A stretch of DNA of 64,000 bases. Source: Gammaproteobacteria bacterium (GTDB lineage: Bacteria > Pseudomonadota > Gammaproteobacteria > Burkholderiales > Rhodocyclaceae). Below, in pieces: positions 8,827 to 16,692 of this stretch; position 1 is the first letter of the stretch; each line of letters begins with the position of its first letter. The notes beneath the pieces are model-generated. The model did no database searches, was not told the DNA's origin, and worked only from the letters and a program-made list of their open reading frames with translations. Where the stretch lies: assembly GCA_018819515.1 (NCBI GenBank), contig JAHJPX010000017.1, positions 195,921 to 259,920 of the forward strand, written 5' to 3'. The position numbers were made by a program, and so were the translations under genes.

Positions 8827-8895
8827 TGTACGACGATTCGCCGTTAAATGCGATAACATCGGGCTATAGCTCAATGTCCATTTAATCAAGCAATT

Positions 8896-10113
8896 ATGCA
8901 TGCGCGAATAGCTTACCTTATCAATCAGTATCCAAAGGTTAGTCACAGTTTCATTCGAAGGGAAATTCTCGCGCTTGAGCGCCAGGGAATCGATGTTTTG
9001 CGAATTGCCCTACGCGGCTGGGATGCCGCTTTGGCAGACGAAGAGGATAAACAAGAACGGACCAAGACCCGCTATGTGCTTCAGGGCGGTCTTTTCCCTC
9101 TATTGCTTGCTTCCCTGAAAGCGCTTATTGGAACGCCAAGGCGCTTCTTCGCTGCATTTGCGCTGGCGATAAGGCTGGGGTGGAAGGCAGACCGTCCGCT
9201 GCTCTATCACATGATGTACCTCGCCGAAGCATGCCATCTTGTACCTTGGATCACTTCTTTCAAAGCGACGCACCTTCATGCTCATTTCGGAACCAATTCT
9301 GCGGAAGTAGCGGCGCTAGCAAGCGCTTTGGGAGGTTTTTCTTATAGCTTCACGGTTCATGGTCCCGATGAATTTGATAGTCCGGAACTTCTGCACATCA
9401 GAGAGAAGGTCAAACGCGCGGCGTTTGTTGTGGGAATCAGTAGCTTTGGCCGCAGTCAGCTGTATCGATGGATAGATTACAACGATTGGCCCAAGATTCA
9501 GGTGGTCCATTGCGGACTGGAAGCGCGGTTTTATGAAGGCGCAGCTTCAGTAATTCCGCAAACTCGCCGTTTGGTTTGCGTCGGCAGGCTATGTAAAGCG
9601 AAGGGCCAACTCCTACTGCTAGACGCAATGAGTCGCGCGTTGCGCAACGGGGGTGATTTCGAATTGGTGCTGGCGGGGGATGGGGAATTGCGCCCAGAGG
9701 TTGACTCGGCGATCCAGCGTCTGTCTCTTCAGGGCAAAGTACGAGTGACTGGTTGGATCAGTAGCCAACAAGTGAGGGACGAAATTCTTGCGTCTCAAGC
9801 GTTGATCCTGCCTACGTTTGCCGAGGGTTTGCCCGTGGTGATCATGGAGGCCATGGCACTTCGCAGACCGATACTGACCACTTATGTTGCTGGTATTCCT
9901 GAACTGGTTCGTCCTGGAATAGATGGATGGCTTTCCCGGGCGGGAGACATCGACGCACTGGTATCTGTGTTGGAAGAGTACCTATCTACATCTGTGGACG
10001 AGTTGGCACGTATGGGCGAATCCGCTCACCAGCGGGTAGTGCAAAGGCATTCCATTGATACGGAAGCAGCCAAGTTGGCCAAACTTTTTCGTGAAGCGCC
10101 CCAGCTTCAGTAG
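8896..10113 (+). CDS. GT4-family glycosyltransferase (WcaL-like), low GC, likely acquired
   Basis: A 405-residue GT-B fold glycosyltransferase. The N-terminal acceptor domain begins YLINQYPKVSHSFIRREILALE, the pattern of WcaL/EpsF-type exopolysaccharide glycosyltransferases. The C-terminal GT4 donor-sugar domain has VCVGRLCKAKGQ, LVLAGDGELRP and the E-x7-E region PTFAEGLPVVIMEAMALRRPI. Base composition drops to roughly 50% G+C and codon use differs sharply from its neighbours. It is a lone gene between two tRNA-Ser sequences with no polysaccharide cluster nearby. It probably adds a sugar to a surface polysaccharide made elsewhere; donor and acceptor are unknown. Confidence 0.88.
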   Translation: MHARIAYLINQYPKVSHSFIRREILALERQGIDVLRIALRGWDAALADEEDKQERTKTRYVLQGGLFPLLLASLKALIGTPRRFFAAFALAIRLGWKADRPLLYHMMYLAEACHLVPWITSFKATHLHAHFGTNSAEVAALASALGGFSYSFTVHGPDEFDSPELLHIREKVKRAAFVVGISSFGRSQLYRWIDYNDWPKIQVVHCGLEARFYEGAASVIPQTRRLVCVGRLCKAKGQLLLLDAMSRALRNGGDFELVLAGDGELRPEVDSAIQRLSLQGKVRVTGWISSQQVRDEILASQALILPTFAEGLPVVIMEAMALRRPILTTYVAGIPELVRPGIDGWLSRAGDIDALVSVLEEYLSTSVDELARMGESAHQRVVQRHSIDTEAAKLAKLFREAPQLQ

Positions 10114-10154
10114 ACATCGTCGGGCCTATGGGAAGGTGGTTGCCGCCGGGGTAT

Positions 10155-10244
10155 TGGCGGAAGCGGTGAGATTCGAACTCACGAGGGGCGTGAACCCCTG
10201 CCGGTTTTCAAGACCGGTGCATTTAACCACTCTGCCACGCTTCC
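10155..10244 (-). tRNA. tRNA-Ser (anticodon TGA)
   Basis: A 90-nt class II tRNA with CCA encoded at 10157-10155. The acceptor strands GGAAGCG and CGCTTCC pair. The anticodon arm is CCGGT, CTTGAAA, ACCGG, giving anticodon TGA. The long variable arm AGGGG-TTCAC-GCCCCT is intact, as is the T-loop GTTCGAATC. A partial decayed copy lies at 8757-8826. Confidence 0.95.
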
Positions 10245-10273
10245 CGCGATCTAGCCAAGCAATTCTACCCGCG

Positions 10274-10726
10274 TTACGGATGGTCGGTCCGGGAGGCGTC
10301 GGCCCAGCAGTTCGGCGTTTCGTAGATGCGGACACGTTCCAATTGCAGACGATTGCCGTAGGTGGCCTGGTATACGGCGTCTAGCTTGACGAACGCGATG
10401 CGCGCCAGATTCTCGGCGGTCGGCACCGAGTCGAGCAGTACAGTCTTGTGGTCGGGTAGTGTGGCGAGGAAATCGACGACCGCGGTGTCGCCCCGATAGG
10501 CGAGGAAGGCGTGATCCCATGCGTCTACGATGTGCTGCCTGGCAAGTTCCTTGACGCGGGAGAAGTCCATCACCATGCCGTTTTCCGGATTGCCGGCCGC
10601 GTCGATGATGGTGCCTTCGAGGCTGATTTCGATCGCGTAGCGATGGCCGTGCAAGTGGCGGCACTGGCTATTGTGGTCGGGGATACGGTGGCCGGCGTCG
10701 AACTCGAGGCGACGGGTGATCTGCAT
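10274..10726 (-). CDS. queD: 6-carboxytetrahydropterin synthase
   Basis: A 150-residue QueD/PTPS-fold enzyme that makes 6-carboxy-tetrahydropterin for queuosine and 7-deazaguanine synthesis. Zinc ligands are H13 (FDAGHRIP) and H26/H28 in LHGHRY; the catalytic cysteine is C22. WDHAFLAY and the late VRIYETPNCWADA segment with the conserved glutamate also match. It is divergent from the radical SAM gene, with 38 bp between the starts. Confidence 0.93.
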   Translation of the reverse strand: MQITRRLEFDAGHRIPDHNSQCRHLHGHRYAIEISLEGTIIDAAGNPENGMVMDFSRVKELARQHIVDAWDHAFLAYRGDTAVVDFLATLPDHKTVLLDSVPTAENLARIAFVKLDAVYQATYGNRLQLERVRIYETPNCWADASRTDHP

Positions 10727-10764
10727 GGGATCGATGATAAGCTGGGACGGTCACCATTATAGCC

Positions 10765-11625
10765 GTGCCCATCATGCTTCCTCAGTCCGGTCGTCTTACC
10801 GTCGAAGACCATTCGCGCAACAGCGCGGGAATGACCTACGTCTATCCGGTGGTGTCGCGACGCGCTGGCGGGATTTCTGTCGGCATCAACCTCAATCCGA
10901 ACAGTGCCTGCAACTGGCGGTGTATCTACTGCCAGGTGCCGAACCTTGTTCGCGGCAGGCCGCCGCCGATCGATCTGGCGCAGTTGCGGGCCGAACTTGA
11001 CGAGATGCTGGATGCGGTTGTGGTGGGCGATTTTCTCGAAACACGGGTGCCAGACGGGCAGCGTCGTCTCATTGACGTGGCTTTCTCGGGTAACGGCGAG
11101 CCGACCAGCGCAGCGGAATTCCCGCAGGCCGTGGAGATCGTGGTGGGGATTCTGAGGCAGCGGAACCTGTTGCCGGGCGTGAAGCTGCGTTTGATTACCA
11201 ACGGCAGCCTGATCGACCGGCGCGGCGTACGGGAGGGTATCGCCGCGATCGGGGCTGGCGGCGGCGAGGTATGGTTCAAAGTGGATGCGGCGAACAGCGC
11301 GGCCATTGCGCGGATCAACGGTAGCCGGACCAAAACGGGAAGCGTCGAACGGCGGTTGAGACTATGCGGTGAGCTATGTCCGACCTGGGTGCAAACCTGC
11401 CTGTTTGCGCTGGACGGACAGTTGCCATCCGAAGCCGAGATTGCGGCGCTGGTCGATTTTCTCGGACGATGCCGCGACAGTATCCACGGTGTTCATTTAT
11501 ACGGACTGGCTCGCCCGTCGGCCCAGCCCGAAGCGGGGCGCCTGAGTCGGGCGCCGGCATCCTGGCTGGATGCGGTGGCTGCCTACCTACGACAAGAAGG
11601 GCTGACCACGAAGGTCAACCCCTGA
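10765..11625 (+). CDS. Radical SAM protein
   Basis: A 286-residue radical SAM enzyme. The [4Fe-4S]/SAM motif CxxxCxxC is in CNWRCIYC at about residues 52-59, preceded by ISVGINLNPNS. VAFSGNGEPT is the SAM-contacting GGE-type region, and a later strand reads LRLITNGSLIDRR. It resembles COG0731-like (wyosine-synthase-type) proteins more than QueE, although it is divergent from queD. The substrate is unknown, and a role in tRNA or 7-deazaguanine modification is only suggested by position. Confidence 0.85.
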   Translation: MPIMLPQSGRLTVEDHSRNSAGMTYVYPVVSRRAGGISVGINLNPNSACNWRCIYCQVPNLVRGRPPPIDLAQLRAELDEMLDAVVVGDFLETRVPDGQRRLIDVAFSGNGEPTSAAEFPQAVEIVVGILRQRNLLPGVKLRLITNGSLIDRRGVREGIAAIGAGGGEVWFKVDAANSAAIARINGSRTKTGSVERRLRLCGELCPTWVQTCLFALDGQLPSEAEIAALVDFLGRCRDSIHGVHLYGLARPSAQPEAGRLSRAPASWLDAVAAYLRQEGLTTKVNP

Positions 11626-11640
11626 TTCCATGCAGTCGGG

Positions 11641-11937
11641 TCAGGCGGACTTCCTCATCGACGTCCTTGCCAACTTCTTGAGATTCTTGAATTTTTCCGG
11701 ATCGGTTGCCTTGAGGTATTCGACGACCTCGTAGTCCTCGCGCCGGATGCGGGCAATGTCAATCTGCTCGATGTGCACCAAGCGGAGCAGTTGCTGGACT
11801 GGGCGGGGAATGTTGCGGCCGCTTTCGTAACGTGATCCGCCGCTTTGCGTGACACCTAGCTTGGACCAGAACTGCTGCTGGTTCATGCCCAGCTTGCGCC
11901 GGACCTCGCGGACATCGATTTTCTCGATTGATTTCAT
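11641..11937 (-). CDS. Small helix-turn-helix (XRE-like) regulator
   Basis: A 98-residue protein. An XRE-type helix-turn-helix spans about residues 8-48 (VREVRRKLGMNQQQFWSKLGVTQSG, then SRYESGR). The C-terminus is basic (KFKNLKKLARTSMRKSA). A GAGGAA ribosome-binding site precedes the ATG. No toxin partner gene is adjacent. Its target is unknown. Confidence 0.8.
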   Translation of the reverse strand: MKSIEKIDVREVRRKLGMNQQQFWSKLGVTQSGGSRYESGRNIPRPVQQLLRLVHIEQIDIARIRREDYEVVEYLKATDPEKFKNLKKLARTSMRKSA

Positions 11938-12134
11938 GCCTGGGTTCCTCTTTCACAATACGATGACTGGGTATGACATCAGCGGTTATTGATAGTACCG
12001 AAGTCATATGGCCTATAGCATAGCCGGTATTTCAATGCCATACAAGGGGCCCGTTTGGCTCACAGCCGCGGGGTGTTTGCGTCGCATCCCGGTGGGAATT
12101 CATGACGGCGTGACGATTGGCCGGAGAGCGCGCA

Positions 12135-12140
12135 TATAAT
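12135..12140 (+). promoter_or_regulatory. Candidate -10 box for lysC
   Basis: A perfect TATAAT lies 39 bp before the lysC ATG. A -35 match is poor: GTGACG at 12110-12115 would be 19 bp away. The remainder of 11938-12179 is relatively AT-rich and holds no gene I can support; no lysine riboswitch-like structure was recognised. Confidence 0.45.
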
Positions 12141-12179
12141 GACGAGCTTTTTTACATAGACCGAACCAACACTTTCGTC

Positions 12180-13421
12180 ATGGCACTCATCGTCCAGAAA
12201 TACGGCGGCACCTCCATGGGGTCGCCGGATCGTATCCGCAATGTGGCCCGGCGCGTGGCGCGCTGGAAGGCGCAGGGCCACCAACTGGTGGTGGTGGTTT
12301 CCGCCATGAGCGGCGAGACCAATCGCCTGATCGCGCTCGCCAAGGAAGTATCGGGAAAGCCGGACCCGCGCGAACTGGATGTCGTGATGTCGACCGGTGA
12401 GCAAGTGTCCATTGCCCTGCTTGCCATGGCGCTTAAGGACATTGGCGTCAAGGCGAAGAGCTACACGGGGGGGCAGGTCAAGGTGTTGACCGACAACGCC
12501 TTCACCAAGGCGCGAATTCTCGATATCGAGTCCGCGAAGATGCGGCGCGACCTCGACAACGACAACGTGGTCATCGTCGCCGGCTTCCAGGGTGTCGACG
12601 AGAGCGGCAACATCACGACACTCGGACGTGGTGGTTCCGACACGTCTGGCGTGGCGTTGGCCGCCGCGTTGAAAGCGGAAGAGTGCCAGATCTACACCGA
12701 CGTCGACGGCGTGTACACTACCGATCCCCGCATCGTGCCGCATGCCCGCAAGCTGGATCGCATCACCTTCGAGGAAATGCTTGAAATGGCCAGCCTCGGC
12801 TCCAAGGTTCTACAAATCCGTTCGGTTGAATTCGCGGGCAAGTACAAGGTCAAGCTGCGCGTGCTGTCGAGCTTCGAGGAAGAAGGCCAGGAAACCAGCG
12901 GCACACTGATCACTTTCGAGGAAGATACCAAGATGGAACAACCGATCATTTCCGGCATCGCTTTCAACCGCGACGAGGCCAAGCTGACCGTGCAGGGTGT
13001 TCCCGACCGCCCCGGCATCGCCTACCAGATTCTTGGTCCGATTGCCGATGCCAACATCGATATCGACATGATCATCCAGAACGTTGGCCACGATGGCACA
13101 ACCGATTTCTCGTTCACCGTGCCGCGTGGCGAATTCGCTCGCGCCAAGAGTATTCTCGAGGAGCAAATTCGTCCGCACGTCGGCGCGCGCGCCATCGAAG
13201 GCGACGACCATATCTGCAAAGTGTCGGCGGTCGGTGTCGGCATGCGTTCCCATCCCGGCGTCGCCAGCAAGATGTTCCGCGCTCTCGCCGAGGAAGGCAT
13301 CAACATCCAGATGATTTCGACTTCAGAGATCAAGATTTCCGTCGTCGTGGATGAAAAGTACCTCGAACTGGCTGTGCGTGTTCTGCACAGCACTTTCGGA
13401 CTCGACCAGGCTGTCGCCTGA
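12180..13421 (+). CDS. lysC: Aspartate kinase
   Basis: A 413-residue aspartokinase that phosphorylates aspartate at the head of the lysine, threonine and methionine pathway. The kinase domain has KYGGTSM at residues 6-12, VVSAMSGETNRL, and GRGGSDTSGVALAAAL. Two ACT domains follow from about residue 265, with VPDRPGIAYQILGPIADANID and the late GINIQMISTSEIKISVVV. These normally give feedback inhibition by lysine and threonine. An in-frame extension to 12117 exists, but the ATG at 12180 fits the family start MALIVQKYGG. Confidence 0.97.
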   Translation: MALIVQKYGGTSMGSPDRIRNVARRVARWKAQGHQLVVVVSAMSGETNRLIALAKEVSGKPDPRELDVVMSTGEQVSIALLAMALKDIGVKAKSYTGGQVKVLTDNAFTKARILDIESAKMRRDLDNDNVVIVAGFQGVDESGNITTLGRGGSDTSGVALAAALKAEECQIYTDVDGVYTTDPRIVPHARKLDRITFEEMLEMASLGSKVLQIRSVEFAGKYKVKLRVLSSFEEEGQETSGTLITFEEDTKMEQPIISGIAFNRDEAKLTVQGVPDRPGIAYQILGPIADANIDIDMIIQNVGHDGTTDFSFTVPRGEFARAKSILEEQIRPHVGARAIEGDDHICKVSAVGVGMRSHPGVASKMFRALAEEGINIQMISTSEIKISVVVDEKYLELAVRVLHSTFGLDQAVA

Positions 13422-13465
13422 GTTTGACCCCCGGTGCTCGGAGCGGGTATCATCGCGCTCCTTCC

Positions 13466-13558
13466 GGAGAAGTGGCCGAGTGGTCGAAGGCACTCCCCTG
13501 CTAAGGGAGCATGCGGGCAAAACCTGCATCGAGGGTTCGAATCCCTCCTTCTCCGCCA
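13466..13558 (+). tRNA. tRNA-Ser (anticodon GCT)
   Basis: A 93-nt class II tRNA. Acceptor GGAGAAG pairs with CTTCTCC, and CCA is encoded at 13556-13558. The anticodon arm is CTCCC, CTGCTAA, GGGAG. A variable arm and the T-loop GTTCGAATC are present. It lies 44 bp after lysC. Confidence 0.96.
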
Positions 13559-13591
13559 GATTTTCAGCCTGTAGCACGTTCGGGCTGTTGC

Positions 13592-13635
13592 GAATATCCC
13601 GCGAAGCGTGACGTTCCGCGGGATATTCATTTTCA
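13592..13635 (+). terminator. Rho-independent-type terminator after tRNA-Ser(GCT)
   Basis: GAATATCCCGCG at 13592-13603 and CGCGGGATATTC at 13617-13628 form a perfect 12-bp stem with a 13-nt loop, followed by ATTTTC. It probably ends the lysC/tRNA-Ser transcript. The next gene begins at 13658. Confidence 0.75.
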
Positions 13636-13657
13636 CCAAGGCTTTCGACTTCCAACG

Positions 13658-14551
13658 ATGATCCCAATAGTCTTGGCAGGCGTATTCAGCGCAGGGTTGT
13701 TGGGCTGGTTCTTGCGCAGGATGGTGCATCGCAGTCTTGCACCGGAGCGCATTCCGGAAACAGTAACGCCATCCGACCTGGGACTGGAATATCGCGACGT
13801 TCGAATTGCCACGGAAAACGGGAAATCGCTGTTTGGATGGTTCATTCCGGCAGCCAACGCAGGAGACACGCCAGCGGTTGTTGTTCTCCACGGCTGGGGC
13901 GGCAATGCGGAAATGATGCTGCCCTTGGCACGTCCGCTCCACGAAGCCGGTTTGTCGGTTCTGTTTTTCGATGTGCGTTGTCATGGCATGAGCGACGAGG
14001 ACAGCTTTGTCTCTCTGCCGCGATTTGCCGAAGACGCCGAACATGCGGTCGATTGGCTGCACGGACAAGCGGGAGTCGATCCCGCCCGCATCGCTGTATT
14101 TGGCCATTCGGTCGGTGCTGGTGCCGCTTTGCTCCTTGCATCGAGGCGACCGGATATTGCAGCCGTAGTAAGTCTGGCTGCCTTCGCGCACCCCGTTACA
14201 ATGATGCGGCGCTGGTTGGCGGCCAGGCGGGTTCCCTATCTGCCGGTCGGCTGGTTGCTCATGCGCTACGTCGAACTGGTCATCGGACATCGCTTCGACG
14301 ACATCGCTCCGCTGAACACCATCAGCAAGGTTCGCTGCCCGACGCTGTTGATCCACGGCACAGCGGACGAGACCGTCCCATTGGCCGAAGCTCTGGCGAT
14401 CCATGCGGCGCGCGCCGGAGATCATGTCGAGATGAAGGCCATCGCCGGCAGCCACGATGATTTTCACGACCTCGAACAGGAAGTTCCCGTACTGGTGAGC
14501 TTTCTGTCCGGTGCCGTCGATCATCCTCGTTCCGTCGGGTGGGGTGTGTAG
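13658..14551 (+). CDS. Alpha/beta hydrolase, membrane-anchored
   Basis: A 297-residue alpha/beta-hydrolase. An N-terminal hydrophobic segment (PIVLAGVFSAGLLGWFLRRM) looks like a membrane anchor. VVLHGWGG is the oxyanion loop, GHSVGAG carries the nucleophile serine, LLIHGTADETVP carries the acid, and SHDDF carries the histidine. The frame extends upstream through the terminator and tRNA, which is not credible; the ATG at 13658 is used. Its TAG is immediately followed by the GTG of the GDT1 gene, so the two are coupled. The substrate is unknown. Confidence 0.85.
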   Translation: MIPIVLAGVFSAGLLGWFLRRMVHRSLAPERIPETVTPSDLGLEYRDVRIATENGKSLFGWFIPAANAGDTPAVVVLHGWGGNAEMMLPLARPLHEAGLSVLFFDVRCHGMSDEDSFVSLPRFAEDAEHAVDWLHGQAGVDPARIAVFGHSVGAGAALLLASRRPDIAAVVSLAAFAHPVTMMRRWLAARRVPYLPVGWLLMRYVELVIGHRFDDIAPLNTISKVRCPTLLIHGTADETVPLAEALAIHAARAGDHVEMKAIAGSHDDFHDLEQEVPVLVSFLSGAVDHPRSVGWGV

Positions 14552-15127
14552 GTGGAATCCTTCCTGATCTCGACCGGGATCGTCGCTCTAGCCGAGGTCG
14601 GCGACAAGACGCAACTTCTCGCCTTCATACTCGCGGCGAAGTTTCGCAAACCCGTCCCGATCGTGCTTGGTATCCTGACCGCGACCATCGCCAATCATGC
14701 CTTCGCCGGCGCTCTCGGGTCATGGATCACCTCGGTCGTTTCGGCGGACTTGCTGCGCTGGATACTTGGCCTGTCCTTCCTTGGCATGGCGGTGTGGACG
14801 CTGATTCCCGACGAGTTCGATGAAGACGACGCGAAATTCACCCGCTACGGCGTGTTCGGCACGACGTTGATCGCTTTCTTCCTCGCCGAAATGGGCGACA
14901 AGACGCAGATCGCCACCGTGGCGTTGGCTGCGCAATACAACTCCGTTGTCACGGTGGTTGCCGGTACGACGCTCGGCATGATGATTGCCAATGTGCCCGC
15001 CGTCCTGCTCGGCGACCGCATCGCGCACAGGATGCCAACCCGCTTGGTGCACGGTATTGCCGCCGCCATATTCGCGATCCTTGGATTGGTCGTGCTACTC
15101 GGTGTGGGTAAAAGATTCGGAATCTGA
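14552..15127 (+). CDS. TMEM165/GDT1 family cation exporter (MntX/MneA-like)
   Basis: A 191-residue membrane protein with about six helices in two repeats. Each repeat carries the family motif E-x-G-D-K-T: AEVGDKTQLL near residue 15 and AEMGDKTQIA near residue 112. Bacterial relatives export Mn2+; plant and yeast ones exchange Mn2+/Ca2+ for H+. The GTG start directly abuts the preceding stop codon. No manganese riboswitch can fit between the genes. Confidence 0.9.
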   Translation: MESFLISTGIVALAEVGDKTQLLAFILAAKFRKPVPIVLGILTATIANHAFAGALGSWITSVVSADLLRWILGLSFLGMAVWTLIPDEFDEDDAKFTRYGVFGTTLIAFFLAEMGDKTQIATVALAAQYNSVVTVVAGTTLGMMIANVPAVLLGDRIAHRMPTRLVHGIAAAIFAILGLVVLLGVGKRFGI

Positions 15128-15179
15128 TTCAGGCGCGACAACAGCGGCAATTTGCTTGTATAATGTGCAACCTTTCAAC

Positions 15180-15256
15180 GCGCCCGTAGCTCAGTTGGAT
15201 AGAGTACCTGGCTACGAACCAGGGGGTCGTGGGTTCGAATCCTGCCGGGCGCGCCA
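15180..15256 (+). tRNA. tRNA-Arg (anticodon ACG)
   Basis: A 77-nt tRNA with CCA encoded. Acceptor GCGCCCG pairs with CGGGCGC. The D-arm contains AGCTCAGTTGGATAGAG, the anticodon arm is CCTGG, CTACGAA, CCAGG, and the T-loop is GTTCGAATC. Confidence 0.97.
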
Positions 15257-15324
15257 GTATGACAAACAGGCGGACGGCCACCGTAGATGGTGGTTAGTTT
15301 GTTTTTCGGAGAGTTGTTTCAGCC

Positions 15325-15543
15325 ATGGCCGATACCCTGTATTGCTACCACTGCCGCACGTATCATCCGCGGGAAGAAATGCGACAGATCGACACCAAAG
15401 GCGGCAAGCGTTGGCGTTGCATCAAGAGCATCGAGGCAACCAAGCGCAGTGTCGCGGAGCGCGAGGCGTTTGGGCGACAGATGACCGCCATCAACAAGGC
15501 GGAAGCTCAGAGCAAGGCCCGCATTCTCAACGGCCAGAACTGA
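15325..15543 (+). CDS. Small zinc-ribbon-like protein
   Basis: A 72-residue protein with CYHC at residues 7-10 and one further cysteine in RWRCIKS, together with HPREEM. This pattern is compatible with a small metal-binding knuckle followed by a basic helical tail. It lies alone, 68 bp after tRNA-Arg. A GC-rich inverted repeat just after its stop (15545-15561) may end transcription. The function is unknown. Confidence 0.7.
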   Translation: MADTLYCYHCRTYHPREEMRQIDTKGGKRWRCIKSIEATKRSVAEREAFGRQMTAINKAEAQSKARILNGQN

Positions 15544-15672
15544 GTCGCCCGCCTCGGGCGGCCAGCGCACCTAGGGCATTTGCTCTATTGCCAGTCGCGG
15601 TCGTTTGTCAATAATCCCCTCCTTTTGTTATGCCTATTGGCATAGTGCGCATGCGTTTCGGGAGGCGGGGTC

Positions 15673-16692
15673 ATGCGGCATGGAGTCCTGTTCTTTGTCG
15701 CGATGTCAGGCGTGCTCGCAACAGGTGCGCACGCCGTCGAGTATCTGGTCGATGAACCCGGACGCTGGAAACCATGGCGGTTCAACGGCGATCGCTTTGC
15801 CCGCGAGGTGTATGGTGCGTCCGGCGCCGACCTGAAGGCGTTCGAGCGTGAATTGCTTGCGCTGGACGGCATGATTCGTCATGCATCGCCTGTCACCGAG
15901 CCCAAGGGTTTCAACGCGGAGACTTGGGGCGGCCTTGCGGAATATCTGGCAATTGCACCCCGTCAGCCGAAGGGAACCGAATTGCCGCTGGGGGGCGCGC
16001 TTGGCTTTGGCGCCTTCAGCATTCTCGAGTACCGGCGGAATGGCAAGAACGTCCGCGAGGAGAGCGGCGAAACGCAATTGATGCATTTCAGGGTCAATAA
16101 CATCCAACCGCACTTGCTCGGCGGCCGACAGCGTCCCCACGACTGGAAGGGCGTCGATACGGACGCTTTCCTGCAGCCCGCCGAAGGCGGCACCGTGGCG
16201 GGCTTTCCCCATCACGGCGATTATCTCGTAATCAAGAAGCGCCCCGATCCATTGTGGGTGCCGGTAACGGTTGAGGAGGCTCTGCGATTGGTGATCGCGG
16301 CGGTGGAGAAACAGGTGAGTTATCTACGCGAGACCCGGGCACCGGCTGCTGCGGTGACGAAACTCAAGGAAAAAGTTGCGGGCATCGAACTGCACGTTGC
16401 TTCGCTACGGCCGGAGGATCGCATCGCGCCATCGTGCTGGACCGGCAAGGGCGAAGCCTGGGGCCAGCGTTTCCAGATTGGCGAGGGGCCGGACTGTCGG
16501 CCGCTGGTTCGACCGAACTGGGCGTTCTTCGACCGTCACCTGTCCCGATCGGCGCCGCAGGTTCTGCTGGTAACGGGCATCGGTCGTTGTCTGGTTCAAC
16601 GCACTCCGAGCCAATCCCCCGGTGGTTGCAACGTCAATCTCAAACTGTTGCATGCGCTTGACCGCGAAGCGCTGCTCAACTGGTTGCATTAG
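15673..16692 (+). CDS. Exported protein of unknown function
   Basis: A 339-residue protein with a Sec signal peptide (GVLFFVAMSGVLATGAHA, cleavage likely after residue 22). The mature part has no transmembrane helix and several tryptophan and proline-rich stretches. It ends in a small domain with cysteines (CWTGKGEAWG, PDCRPLVRP, GGCNVNLKLLH) that could form disulfides in the periplasm. A GGAGG-type ribosome-binding site supports the ATG. The 3' end overlaps the end of the convergent parC gene by 4 bp. I do not recognise a family. Confidence 0.75.
   Translation: MRHGVLFFVAMSGVLATGAHAVEYLVDEPGRWKPWRFNGDRFAREVYGASGADLKAFERELLALDGMIRHASPVTEPKGFNAETWGGLAEYLAIAPRQPKGTELPLGGALGFGAFSILEYRRNGKNVREESGETQLMHFRVNNIQPHLLGGRQRPHDWKGVDTDAFLQPAEGGTVAGFPHHGDYLVIKKRPDPLWVPVTVEEALRLVIAAVEKQVSYLRETRAPAAAVTKLKEKVAGIELHVASLRPEDRIAPSCWTGKGEAWGQRFQIGEGPDCRPLVRPNWAFFDRHLSRSAPQVLLVTGIGRCLVQRTPSQSPGGCNVNLKLLHALDREALLNWLH

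Noticed and set aside
11938..12179. Lysine riboswitch before lysC
   Set aside because: No conserved lysine-riboswitch core was recognised, and the gap has only a plain -10 box.
13022..14524. 500-codon minus-strand frame across lysC, tRNA-Ser and the hydrolase
   Set aside because: Spans three well-supported features, including a tRNA.
14540..14552. Manganese (yybP-ykoY) riboswitch before the GDT1 exporter gene
   Set aside because: The exporter start codon directly follows the previous stop codon, leaving no room.
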